From positions 1 through 27,155 of IMG/VR virus record IMGVR_UViG_3300025426_000104: a stretch of 27,155 bases of DNA; one strand, written 5' to 3'. The first letter of the stretch is position 1, and the number at the start of each line of letters is the position of its first letter. Both the position numbers and the translations under genes were made by a program. The notes below the pieces were generated by a model, which saw only the letters and a list, made by a program, of their open reading frames with translations, made no database searches and was not told the DNA's origin. Shown here one piece after another: positions 5,462 to 14,779 of the stretch. This DNA comes from a virus.

Positions 5462-8400
5462 ACTGTTTCATAATCCGTGTCTTGGTTTCCTCGATATTCT
5501 TGAGTCGATCAACATCGGGTTCTTCTCCTCTTAGTTCTGCCTGCTTCTGCAATTGCTGCTTCATTTTGTTCAGCTTCAGTATCTGATTGTGAACATTGTC
5601 CGCAGCTTTATACATGGCAGCTTCAGGGTTTTCCCGAACCACTTCCGCAGGATCTCCTGTACCGGGATTCTTGGCTCGACCTTCTATCTCTGCTTTGTAT
5701 CCAGCCATGCGCTCTGCATTCTGATAGAACCGATTCGCTATCGCTTGTTGAGACTCGGTATCCCCGATTAACTTACCGACGATTGGAACCCTATACAGGG
5801 GCTGCTCTTCTCCGGTCGTTGCGCTCTTAGCCGTCTCTACGGCTTTCATAGCCTCTCTGCTGACACCGCCGAAGTATTGACCCATCATGTAATCTAGGTC
5901 GTCACCTGTAGGGCTTAACGCGCCTTTTTGATACTCTGTGCCACCAGATGCTAGGTTCATAAACTCGGCTAGGTTCTTATTAATGAACGAAGCATTATCT
6001 CTGGAACGTAGATAGCCGGGTGTAGGACGTCCGGGTTGGTCTTTGCGTGAGATAGGACGACCAAACGCATCCTCGTTTGCATACTCAGACACAATCGGAC
6101 GTAGAGCTGTTGGAGTAAGTTCTAATGCCAATGGCCCGCCACCCAAAGGGTTAAATGCACTGAGCATTGAACTTGCAATGTCCATTGCCTTCTTCCCTGC
6201 TCCGGCGTTACTCCGCTGCAATCCAGCTTGTGCCAACGCATATTCAGTCAAGTTGCGACTAAAGTTTGGAATAATGTTTAAGCCGGGAGGCATAGGTATC
6301 TTTAGGTATGTGCCGTCACCCGTTGGAAGGATGAAGTTCTTTTCCTTCTCATATGCAGGGATATCTTCATCATCAAAACCAGCAGCGGCAAGCGCCATAG
6401 CTTGAGCCGTACCAAGCGCTAGGCCGCCTGCAACAATCTTGCGACCTGCTGGGCTATTTAATGTCTGAGCCAAACGATCTGTACTTTGTACGGCAGCATT
6501 AAAGAATGAGAATACGGATGAGAAGTATGGAGTTAACTGACCCTTCTGGTTAAAGTTAACCGTGATGTTGTTGGCAAGCTGTGCCGCCTTGTCAGGAGAC
6601 ATGCCGTTCGGAAATGCTTTGTTCCGCAATTCCAAGGCATTCTTAAACGCTGCTAAACGCACAGCGTTTTCCATACTGTCGTTGTAGTCTGATAGCCAGC
6701 CCATCACTGACTTGGTTGCTTTACGAACGTTGCTTGGGTTTAAGTCCCGCAACTCCTTAGCTAGGATGTCCACTTTCCCTTCGCTGTTTCTTAAACGGTC
6801 TGCAAACTCTAGCTTGCCACCAGACTTCTCAAACTGTTTGTAAAGGTCAGCCCATTCACCAGTTGTTGTTTCCCCGTTTCGTCTGGCACGTAACTCTGAA
6901 TAGATAGTTTTCAGAGCGGGCAAAGTATCAGCCGCAACCTTGGCTTTACTTTGAGCAAGCGGAGTAGATACTAAGTTAACAACACCGCCCACGGAGTCAC
7001 GCATAAAGTTCCATGCGCCAAACACAGGGTTGAATTGGGTATTGATGGAGGATAGATAGTTCGTAAACTTAGCAATGGGTCGCATGAACGGCGGGATCTG
7101 AACGGCATCCGCATTCTTAAGCGCACCCACCATTCTCATGGCTGTTTCATTGCCCGTGTTGAATATGATGTATCTATCGTTGCCATTTATACGAACAGGT
7201 AGCACGTTCGCAGCGCTACGGATGGCAGGATCCATGCGGTACTCAGCTAAACCAGTGCGCTCGTTGATTGTCCCTTTCTTTGGGGGGGCCATGATCCGAT
7301 CGGCAAGGTCAGGATCAAGACCCATCTTCTGTAGTTCTGCTTTCAACAGATGAGGATTTTTAACAACATCTGGATTCACGACCGTGGCAAAACCCGGCAT
7401 CGGATGCTGCAAGAGTTGCCCGTACAATGCACGACCGACCTTGATATCCTCTGCACGATTGATTGCCCGCTCACGCTGGAGCATCACGTTTTCAAGGATG
7501 TCACCAACCGTCTTAAGAGAGCCTACGGCCCTACGCGAAGTATTTCCAGATGATCCAATGCCGCCACCCGTTCCACCATGATGAACGAAGTTAAGTTCTT
7601 CATCTATACGCTGAAGTGGTACGTAATCACCATAAGTTTCGCGCCAGCTTGCTATTGTTGCAGGAGTCTCTTGACCGCTTGCTACAAGCATATCTTGAGT
7701 TTTTTCTATAATTTTACGAACGTCTTTAGCCAAACTTTCAAACTTGGCTTTCTGTTCGGGAGTCAGGCTATCAAGATACTTTTTAGCGTCATCCGTATGG
7801 ATGCCGGAACCAGAATCTTTTATAGCGGGATTTTTTAACTGAATCTCGCCGTTCTCATCTTCGTATTCGTTTGTCTTGTTGTTCTGGTTGTTACGCTCTT
7901 CTGCATGCTTGTTGTGCAGGTATTCATCAAGTTGATCTTGCGTAACACCCAAACGGTCCATCTTTTGAGCCAATGGGCGAAGTTCTTTTTCTCTGAACTC
8001 TTTCGACACATCGGACCTTCTGTTGGTCGAGATTGAATGCTGGAGCCATGCATTGAACTCGTCAGCCATCTTGCCACCGTTCTTGATGATGGCATCGTGC
8101 ATGTTCTTAAGATCAACATACTTGTTAACCATGTGATACATAAACTTGTTTAACCGCTCTGGGTTTATGTTTTGCGGTGTAACAGGCTTTTGTTCAGTTA
8201 CCGCCTCAGAGACTTCGTGTTCTTTTGGAGCGCCGGTTTCTTCACCAAGTTCTTGCCGACTCTTGGGTGTTTTTATCTTGACGCCGGGACGAGACTCGTC
8301 TGGCATAACATGAACTTTCCCGGTCAAGCGCTCACCAAGGTCCATGATTTTGCTTAATGCATCATCACTAGATTTTGTTAAGCCAAGCAACTTACGCACG

Positions 8401-11300
8401 GAAGATACAAACGAACTCCATGCTGTTTCTTCATTAGGAAGCTTAATCTTCTTAAGTATTTCTTGGACTGGGCGATCAACCATAGCCCACGTAATCAATT
8501 CTGTTGGATGAGAGAATATGTTTCCGCCAATACGCTTAAGTTCTTTTCCCTGCGGGATCTTCTTTATGTACTTAAACAAACTATCTAGTTCTTCAGCAGC
8601 TTGAATATGCTGAGGATTAGACTCACCGTAATCAGCATACCCTTTTGCCGCACGGTAATTCCGCTCAGTCGCCGAGTGAACTATTTCATGCGTAATCGTT
8701 GATAAATTGTTCCCGTTTGCGTTTGGGATAATCCGAATATCATGTCGTATTGTGTTATATATTCCGCGAGCCGACCTTCTTCTATTGTCAATCTTGATCT
8801 TTACATCCTTCACTTCAGGAAGGATGCGATCCAGTATTTCTTTGATATCAAGTGGAACAAAGTCACGGATACGTTTAACAACGTCGGCTACTGTCTTGTC
8901 TTTAGCAAGCTCACTTACGGATACCATGCTCTTGCGTGGATCAATTCGGTTGGTCCCTGCTTCAGGATCATCCATGTAAGTCAGATCAATGCCTTTTTTT
9001 CTAGCAGTTTCTATATGTTGATTAAGTGTTTCAGTTAACAGGTCAGGATTATTTTTTGCTTCCTTGATCTCTTGTTCCGTGCCAAACTCAAAGTCATGCA
9101 GCGGTCTTCCGTTTGCATCTTCCCGTCCTCCGGGAGCAGCTTTAGTCAGCTCGACAGGTTTAGCTACTGTTCCTCTAGCAAGATCTATAAGCTCAGGTAC
9201 GCTACGTTTAGGTCTTTCCCCAAACATATCCTCTGAACCGCTCATGTGTTCCTCATGAGCAAACTTTGCTAAGTTCGTTAGGAAGTCTGATGTTCTCTTA
9301 GGTGATCCCGTATGTTCTGCAAACGTCCTGAAAATGTTAGAAGCCAGTTCGCTATCCCCGATTTGCGGAAGTTTTACGCGATCCTTCAAGCTCATCTTGT
9401 TTCGCGTTGCGTTGATTGCCATCTCAGCAGCATCAGCTACGTGCGATTTGATTTCGTTATACGCGGTGTTATCTAACTGCATCATGTGCGGAGCAGCTTT
9501 AGCTAAGGCGTTTACAACGGTCTTAGCCTCTGGATCTACCGCAGAGTATGCAAGCTCAGTTAGCGCGTCGTTGTCGTATGCCTTATGGAAGATAGCCGCA
9601 TTCATACGGTCTATCGCCTTGGGCGTTACCGTGCCATCTTTGTTCAGCATCCCTGCCTGTTCAGACATTGGCATAGCATTGATAAATTTACGAACCGCAT
9701 CAGGGCTTACACCGTTTTCCCCAATATCCAGTTTAGACAAATCAATCCGGTTAGCATCATTCTTAGCCATCTCGATGGGACTAAGTTCTAACCCTAACGG
9801 AGTATTAGTAAGGTCACCCCAGTTTGGTCTGCTCAATACCTGATCTGGATGCGTCACGCGAACGAGCATGGGGTTGTCTAAGCTTGCTATCGCGTTTGGA
9901 TCTATTCCATGCAGGTTATCTGCGGACAGAGATGCGCGATAGGCATCTGCATTCCCACGTTGATGAGCAGCCTGTAAACCCGCAGCGCGACCATTTCCTG
10001 CCGCTACTTTGAGTCCGCTTGCATTTGGGTTGTTGTAGTCGGGTACAGGTGATCCGTCAGCGTAGTGCGAAGGGATAACGCTGTTTGCTTCAACAGCCGC
10101 ATAAGTAACAGGTACTTTAGATCCATCGGTAAGCGTAACGGTGTCTGTTCTTCCAACGTGCTCTGGGTTTATAGGTGCTCGTAAGTTTTGACCGTAAACA
10201 ATCGGAGCACCATCTGCCGCTGAACGTGAAACGCTAACCTGACCGTAATCAGGATTGGCAGCGATAGACTGCATCTGAGCAATAGACTGGTCAGATGTTC
10301 TGTCTCTGTTTTGGATTACAGCTGCTTCACCACCTACAGTTGGAGCTTCCGTTCCTAACGATGCAGTTTTAAATGGTTCTGGCGCATTTACTGTTGCGAC
10401 AGGTTCTGGCTCAACAGAAGTAGCGGTCGGTTCAACAGCAGGAGTTGGCTCAATCGGAGTCGGTGCTGTGACAGGAGCAACTTCCGGTGGTGGAGGCTCT
10501 TTTCCAGACGGAGCGTTTGGTTTTGTGAGTTCTGCAAACGCAGCTTCATTATCTTGATAAGGTGATGCGGAAACTTTATCCGTAGGCTCAGTCGGTTCTG
10601 CCGGAGTAACGGGAGAAACCTCTGGAGCAACTTTTGGTTCGGCCTTAACACCAGTAATGCGTTCACGCAATGCACGACCCGGAGCCCCGGCTGCACGTCC
10701 CAATCCTGTTTCTTTTGTTCCTGCTGCACCTAGAGCTGTAGATAGTAAAGCAGAGTAAGGATCAACCGTTCCTGTGGTTAGAAGTTGTTGACCAACATCT
10801 AATCCACCTGCAAATGTACCGCTAAGTGCAGATTGCCCCGCTATTTGTTTAGCGATGGCAGCCTTTGCCTCTGGTGCTACGTTCTTGCTAAACAAGCTTG
10901 CAATCCCTTCAACATCTGGTCGCATGGTAAGCAGATTAGGAATGATATCCCCTGCCATAGATGCATACGGATGTTGCTCTTGACCTGCCGTCCTCTCGGC
11001 TTCCCCTAAACCTATCGCTTTAGCCGTTTCAGGGAAGCTTTCTAGCGCTTTATTTTGTAGATATTGAGCGCCAATACCTGCACCTAGTAACGCACCGCCC
11101 GTTAGAAGTAAACCAGCCTCAGCAGGCAACGCAGCAACTGCGGATGCCCCGCCTACAATAGGTAAAACGTTTTCTGCCGCACGAGTTAAGAATGCTCGGC
11201 CTGAACTTACTTCAGGGTTTTCTGGCCTCAAGTCATTTGGAAGTCCTTCCGGACGAGGGTTCTCAGGCTTAAGATCATCCGGGAGGTCTTTGAGTGCCAT
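5430..11300 (-). CDS. Giant polyvalent protein: ParB/DdrB-like, zincin-like and LPD38-like regions; probable ejected virion protein
   Basis: This 1956-residue protein is the last gene of the late unit. Residues 6-29 hold two copies of a 14-residue motif (LPDDLKPENP and LPNDLRPENP). A hydrophobic Ala/Gly region follows (about 44-82), then a Pro/Glu/Thr-rich linker (about 215-310). Residues about 335-520 resemble the ParB/DdrB-like domain of polyvalent proteins, with VAAGNGRAAGLQAAHQRG near 430. A zincin-like region has HEIVH (871-875) and HPTELITWA with Glu934 as likely third ligand. The section from about 1227 (DYVPLQR) through FNPVFGAWNFMRD near 1425 resembles LPD38. A hydrophobic segment lies at about 1618-1638 and a helical tail at the end. 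Phage polyvalent proteins are thought to be packaged and injected with DNA. The start is ATG 11298-11300 with no strong Shine-Dalgarno; the upstream stop is 6 bases away. Domain names are by recognition, not search. Confidence 0.8.
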   Translation of the reverse strand: MALKDLPDDLKPENPRPEGLPNDLRPENPEVSSGRAFLTRAAENVLPIVGGASAVAALPAEAGLLLTGGALLGAGIGAQYLQNKALESFPETAKAIGLGEAERTAGQEQHPYASMAGDIIPNLLTMRPDVEGIASLFSKNVAPEAKAAIAKQIAGQSALSGTFAGGLDVGQQLLTTGTVDPYSALLSTALGAAGTKETGLGRAAGAPGRALRERITGVKAEPKVAPEVSPVTPAEPTEPTDKVSASPYQDNEAAFAELTKPNAPSGKEPPPPEVAPVTAPTPIEPTPAVEPTATSVEPEPVATVNAPEPFKTASLGTEAPTVGGEAAVIQNRDRTSDQSIAQMQSIAANPDYGQVSVSRSAADGAPIVYGQNLRAPINPEHVGRTDTVTLTDGSKVPVTYAAVEANSVIPSHYADGSPVPDYNNPNASGLKVAAGNGRAAGLQAAHQRGNADAYRASLSADNLHGIDPNAIASLDNPMLVRVTHPDQVLSRPNWGDLTNTPLGLELSPIEMAKNDANRIDLSKLDIGENGVSPDAVRKFINAMPMSEQAGMLNKDGTVTPKAIDRMNAAIFHKAYDNDALTELAYSAVDPEAKTVVNALAKAAPHMMQLDNTAYNEIKSHVADAAEMAINATRNKMSLKDRVKLPQIGDSELASNIFRTFAEHTGSPKRTSDFLTNLAKFAHEEHMSGSEDMFGERPKRSVPELIDLARGTVAKPVELTKAAPGGREDANGRPLHDFEFGTEQEIKEAKNNPDLLTETLNQHIETARKKGIDLTYMDDPEAGTNRIDPRKSMVSVSELAKDKTVADVVKRIRDFVPLDIKEILDRILPEVKDVKIKIDNRRRSARGIYNTIRHDIRIIPNANGNNLSTITHEIVHSATERNYRAAKGYADYGESNPQHIQAAEELDSLFKYIKKIPQGKELKRIGGNIFSHPTELITWAMVDRPVQEILKKIKLPNEETAWSSFVSSVRKLLGLTKSSDDALSKIMDLGERLTGKVHVMPDESRPGVKIKTPKSRQELGEETGAPKEHEVSEAVTEQKPVTPQNINPERLNKFMYHMVNKYVDLKNMHDAIIKNGGKMADEFNAWLQHSISTNRRSDVSKEFREKELRPLAQKMDRLGVTQDQLDEYLHNKHAEERNNQNNKTNEYEDENGEIQLKNPAIKDSGSGIHTDDAKKYLDSLTPEQKAKFESLAKDVRKIIEKTQDMLVASGQETPATIASWRETYGDYVPLQRIDEELNFVHHGGTGGGIGSSGNTSRRAVGSLKTVGDILENVMLQRERAINRAEDIKVGRALYGQLLQHPMPGFATVVNPDVVKNPHLLKAELQKMGLDPDLADRIMAPPKKGTINERTGLAEYRMDPAIRSAANVLPVRINGNDRYIIFNTGNETAMRMVGALKNADAVQIPPFMRPIAKFTNYLSSINTQFNPVFGAWNFMRDSVGGVVNLVSTPLAQSKAKVAADTLPALKTIYSELRARRNGETTTGEWADLYKQFEKSGGKLEFADRLRNSEGKVDILAKELRDLNPSNVRKATKSVMGWLSDYNDSMENAVRLAAFKNALELRNKAFPNGMSPDKAAQLANNITVNFNQKGQLTPYFSSVFSFFNAAVQSTDRLAQTLNSPAGRKIVAGGLALGTAQAMALAAAGFDDEDIPAYEKEKNFILPTGDGTYLKIPMPPGLNIIPNFSRNLTEYALAQAGLQRSNAGAGKKAMDIASSMLSAFNPLGGGPLALELTPTALRPIVSEYANEDAFGRPISRKDQPGRPTPGYLRSRDNASFINKNLAEFMNLASGGTEYQKGALSPTGDDLDYMMGQYFGGVSREAMKAVETAKSATTGEEQPLYRVPIVGKLIGDTESQQAIANRFYQNAERMAGYKAEIEGRAKNPGTGDPAEVVRENPEAAMYKAADNVHNQILKLNKMKQQLQKQAELRGEEPDVDRLKNIEETKTRIMKQFNDAVRSRQE

Positions 11301-11306
11301 AATTTT

Positions 11307-13733
11307 TTACTTGTATTCTTGTCCGGTTTGCGTGTTCCACCATGATTGAGTCTTGTCGCTCCACTGCGCTCCTTGAGGTACATTAGTTGGGCGTGGTGGC
11401 GTATAAGGCGTTGCAGGTTTATTTTCTGCTGCTGTATTTGCTGGAGCAGATGGGCCAAAAGTTCTTTCCCACCAAGATGGTGTTTTTGGGTTAACAGGAG
11501 GCTTCTCCAGCAATGGTCTGGGCTGATAAAGTTCTCCTGCGCCCTGACGGGTATGAATTGCTCTAGCTTCGTTCTCAACTGCTTGGTGTAGACGTTTGTA
11601 TTGTTCGTACACTTCAGGTTTACTTAGGTCAGCAGCCCCAGTTAAAGGATTATTCAAGAATGCTACCTCAGCATCAGAGGCTTTCTTCAGAGACTCGCTA
11701 TTCTTAAGTGCATTTGTTAAGTCTTCACGTTTCTTAATTTCTTGCTGTTGTTTAAGCGCTTCTTTTCTATCTGCGTTAGCGCCTCTTTCACGCTCCAGCG
11801 CCGCATTTGCTTCTATCATTTTCGCTTTAGCATTGCTTTCCTCTACAGCCAGCTTTCTTGGAGACTCAGTCGTTTTCAATGCAACTTCTTCTTTTGCAGC
11901 TAACGCCGTAATTTCTTTAGACTGAGAGTCTTTTATCTTTGCCTGAACTTCTTGTTGCGCCAGATAGCTTGTCTTAAAGTCTTTTAGTGCTTGCTTTTTC
12001 TGGTTATTCCACTCTATACCCATCTTCGCATCGTCGCGCGCGCGGGCATCTTGAGCCATAGCGTCTGCTTTCCAGAACTCCATAGCTGCTTTATCCTCTG
12101 CGTCTTGTATTTCACGTTGTTTATGTACAAGTTCTGTACGCGCTTTCATCCCGGCAGAGGCAGCGCCAGCAAAACCTAAAGCAGGGTTGGCTCCGGAATA
12201 TGCTGTTGCAAAAGCAATCAGCCTTTCCATTGCGTCTTGCTTATGATTCTCAGCTTGACGTGCTTCCATCGCGCGTTGTCTATCCTCTAATGCAGACAAT
12301 GGATTTTCTTTAACTCCAGCCTTCTTAAAATAATCTTTCATTTCCTGAAGGCTCTTTGGCAAATCATCAGGAACAGCATCTGGTTGAACTTCTCCAAACA
12401 TATCAACCAATTTCTTCGTTGCTGTTGCAGCTTGCGTCGCAGGCGATGCTTTCGCTTCACCGCTTTGAGCGCCCTCTGCTCCTTTTATTCCAGCGGCAGG
12501 AGCGGTAGCTGTAGATGTTCCTAAAGGAGTGAACCTTGGATTTTCCGCAGTTGCGTTGTCAGCAGTAACCTTTTTGATTGCAGCCAATGCTTGTGCATCT
12601 GTAATACCGCTAGGTCCACCGGGGGCTCCAGCTTGTCCGGCTAAGGTATCTAATGAACTGTATGGCAACGCAGGTGTTTCATCTGGCGCTTTAATTGCAG
12701 GACCGCTTGGCGTTCCCGGAAGACCTGCAATCCCAGCCTGTGTGTCTAAAGAACTGTAGTTAGTTGGGCCAGCCTGTTCCGGTGCTTCTACCGCAGGTCC
12801 ACTTGGTGTCCCCGGCAATCCTTGAATTCCGGCTAGAGTATCTAATGAACTGTAGTTCGTGGGTCCAGCAGTTTCCTCAGCAGTAGCTTCTTCTCCTGCT
12901 CCGCCTTGTGACCCTGCTGCGCTAGGAATTCCTGCTGTCTCTACAGGAGTACTATACCCAATGGTCGAAGGCGGGGCGTTCGGACTTATTACTGTCGGCC
13001 CACTAGGGCTTCCCGGTGCTCCCTGAACCCCTGCAACAGAACCGTTTAGTTGAAGGAGATCCGCTAACTTTTGATTAGCCTCATAAGCCTCACGCTCTCT
13101 TCCTGACATATAAGCCGTAGGATTCTCGCTTGCAGGAAAGTCTTCTACAGTTTCCTCAGCTTTACCGCCTTCATCAAAAGCAACAATTCCACCACCCGCA
13201 TAGTTGTCAGCATGGAACATATGATGCAAAGGCATAGAAGCCAATCCACCATGAGCCATAGGAACGGCTGGTGCTTGTGGTGCTTGCGGAACTCCCTGCG
13301 GCCCCTGAACCTGTTTCATTCTGGCATAAGCTTCTTCAGGAGATTGTTGTATGGCCCCGACAGGATTAACTTGTCCAGCAGGAGCCGCCACAGGATTAAC
13401 TTGTCCAGTAGGTGCGGCTACAGGATTGGTTCCTTGCTGTGGAGCAGTTGGATTTGTTGCAGCTTGCGGGGCAAGCGGATTTGCTCCTTGTTGAGCCGTC
13501 AAAGGATTAACTTGCCCTAGCGATCCTAGTCCTTGCTCAATTTGATTTTTAACTGTTGGTTGCTGTGCGGGGACTGGTTGCGCAAGTTGCTCAAGTTGTT
13601 TGCGACGATTTAATTCCCCAAGTGCCATATACGAAGGAACTTCTGGATTCGCACCATTGGCATACTTCATTAAGTCTTGATTAGTAACGATAGGGCTTTG
13701 CAGGCTTGCCTGTACTTGAACCAAATTTAACAT
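11307..13733 (-). CDS. Repeat-rich probable internal virion protein (808 residues)
   Basis: The N-terminus contains NPEVPSYMALGELNRRKQLE (about 29-48), a motif seen in many large phage virion proteins. Next comes a Pro/Gln/Ala-rich part with NPVAAP-type repeats (about 70-130), then AHGGLASMP (from residue 160) and AGGGIVAFDEGG. Residues about 235-380 hold tandem 32-residue units (YSSLDTxAGxxGxPGxPSGP). The C-terminal half is a long Ala/Lys/Glu-rich coil (about 500-700) ending in WWERTFGP and a WSDKTQSWWNTQTGQ motif. No enzyme domain is visible. It sits between the 344- and 1956-residue genes in the place of T7 gp15, so an ejection role is inferred. A GGGGGGAT site lies upstream of ATG 13733. 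Confidence 0.7.
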   Translation of the reverse strand: MLNLVQVQASLQSPIVTNQDLMKYANGANPEVPSYMALGELNRRKQLEQLAQPVPAQQPTVKNQIEQGLGSLGQVNPLTAQQGANPLAPQAATNPTAPQQGTNPVAAPTGQVNPVAAPAGQVNPVGAIQQSPEEAYARMKQVQGPQGVPQAPQAPAVPMAHGGLASMPLHHMFHADNYAGGGIVAFDEGGKAEETVEDFPASENPTAYMSGREREAYEANQKLADLLQLNGSVAGVQGAPGSPSGPTVISPNAPPSTIGYSTPVETAGIPSAAGSQGGAGEEATAEETAGPTNYSSLDTLAGIQGLPGTPSGPAVEAPEQAGPTNYSSLDTQAGIAGLPGTPSGPAIKAPDETPALPYSSLDTLAGQAGAPGGPSGITDAQALAAIKKVTADNATAENPRFTPLGTSTATAPAAGIKGAEGAQSGEAKASPATQAATATKKLVDMFGEVQPDAVPDDLPKSLQEMKDYFKKAGVKENPLSALEDRQRAMEARQAENHKQDAMERLIAFATAYSGANPALGFAGAASAGMKARTELVHKQREIQDAEDKAAMEFWKADAMAQDARARDDAKMGIEWNNQKKQALKDFKTSYLAQQEVQAKIKDSQSKEITALAAKEEVALKTTESPRKLAVEESNAKAKMIEANAALERERGANADRKEALKQQQEIKKREDLTNALKNSESLKKASDAEVAFLNNPLTGAADLSKPEVYEQYKRLHQAVENEARAIHTRQGAGELYQPRPLLEKPPVNPKTPSWWERTFGPSAPANTAAENKPATPYTPPRPTNVPQGAQWSDKTQSWWNTQTGQEYK
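12600..13045 (-). repeat. Tandem 32-codon repeats (YSSLDT...PGxPSGP)
   Basis: Within the 808-residue gene, three units begin with YSSLDT (near 12855, 12758 and 12663 on the minus strand), 96 bases apart. Each continues AGxxGxPGxPSGP. A fourth, diverged unit lies upstream near 13030 (VAGVQGAPGSPSGP). Conservation at the protein level is clear; the Gly-Pro-Ser content is collagen-like but the GXY register is not continuous. Confidence 0.8.
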
Positions 13734-13735
13734 GG

Positions 13736-14770
13736 TTATCCCCCCGTCCCAAAGAAACCTTTAAGTGAATCATAAGCAGTTTGCAATGCAGGTAAATCGT
13801 TTACCAGTGAAGCAACTGTTCCGCCTGCTCCGACCAAGTTTTGTGATGTTGATGGGGCTTGTCCGTAAATCGCAGAGGTACTTGAGGGTAAAGCCGCTAA
13901 TATTCCTGACTGCATCTTCAACATCTGTTGTGGATACTGTAGTTGTTGTAGGTACTGATTGTATGAAGCTGTATCCGCAGCTTGTGCCAAAGCTTGTTGT
14001 TCGCTTCCAGCTTTTTCTTGCGCCTGCACGTCTGCAAGTCCATATTGTGCTTGATTCGTAGCATTCTGACCAAGAGCTTGATTTGCTGTTGTTGCAGCCT
14101 GTAACCCTTGTAAACCTAACGATGATTGATATTGATTTGCTGTTTCTTGTGCTTGCTGAGTTTGTAAGTTGCGAGCTTGATCTGCGTTGAACTGGTTCAT
14201 TGCATTGTTGTACGCAGTGTTATAACCAGAACTGATCAAAGAATTAGCAGCAAGATTATTGTTTAGAGCATTCTGAGATTCTTCTATAGCTTGACGACCT
14301 CCACCAAAAGCTCCCGCCTGAGCCATTGTTGCGCCAAGCTGACTGTTTTGTTGTCCTAGTTGTTGATTTAATAGCTGAAGTTGTGGCTGCAAAGAGGCTT
14401 GCAAATACGGATTCATGTACTGCTGTGCAGCGTCTGAAGTAAAGTTTTGATTTGTAAACGTTGTTGGAGTAAACGTATTGCCAATGTTTTGAGCTTGTGT
14501 TGCTACGCTTCCAAGGTTATTACCAGCCGCCGCCATCCCGCTAGGCAGTGTTAAATTAGCCAGCCCTTGAAATGCTTGGTTTTGTAATTGAGAAGGTCCG
14601 GCAGCAAGCTCTCCGGTAAATTGTGGCATCGGAGCTGAACCAAGTGCCTGAGCTTGATTTACAACTTGATTTGCTAGAGGTTGAGCATATGGAGAAACCC
14701 CCGCTTGCGTATAGCTAGTAGGCGTTGCGTTTAAGTTTTGCGATGTCATGAAATCACTTAGTACAGACAT
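13736..14770 (-). CDS. Gln/Ala/Asn-rich virion protein, probable internal/ejection protein
   Basis: This 344-residue protein is very rich in Gln, Ala, Asn and Leu and almost free of Lys and Arg through its middle. After AGVSPYAQPLANQVVNQ (about 23-40) comes a region with QQYMNPYLQASLQPQLQLLN (about 115-135), GAFGGGRQAIEESQ, and long Gln-rich helices (about 190-290). The YMNPY motif followed by a Gln-rich helical part is common in a poorly named group of aquatic podovirus structural proteins. The gene position and size suggest the gp14-like member of an ejection-protein trio, but no homology to gp14 is claimed. Start ATG 14770 has GGAAAG upstream. It ends two bases before the 808-residue gene. 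Confidence 0.65.
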   Translation of the reverse strand: MSVLSDFMTSQNLNATPTSYTQAGVSPYAQPLANQVVNQAQALGSAPMPQFTGELAAGPSQLQNQAFQGLANLTLPSGMAAAGNNLGSVATQAQNIGNTFTPTTFTNQNFTSDAAQQYMNPYLQASLQPQLQLLNQQLGQQNSQLGATMAQAGAFGGGRQAIEESQNALNNNLAANSLISSGYNTAYNNAMNQFNADQARNLQTQQAQETANQYQSSLGLQGLQAATTANQALGQNATNQAQYGLADVQAQEKAGSEQQALAQAADTASYNQYLQQLQYPQQMLKMQSGILAALPSSTSAIYGQAPSTSQNLVGAGGTVASLVNDLPALQTAYDSLKGFFGTGG

Positions 14771-14779
14771 GATCTTTCC

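Noticed and set aside
9334-9843. 169-residue open frame on the plus strand
   Set aside because: It is antisense to the giant protein, has no ribosome-binding site and no recognisable motif.
10388-10729. 113-residue Leu/Gln-rich frame on the minus strand
   Set aside because: It is an alternative frame of the Pro/Glu linker of the giant gene, with a biased shadow composition.
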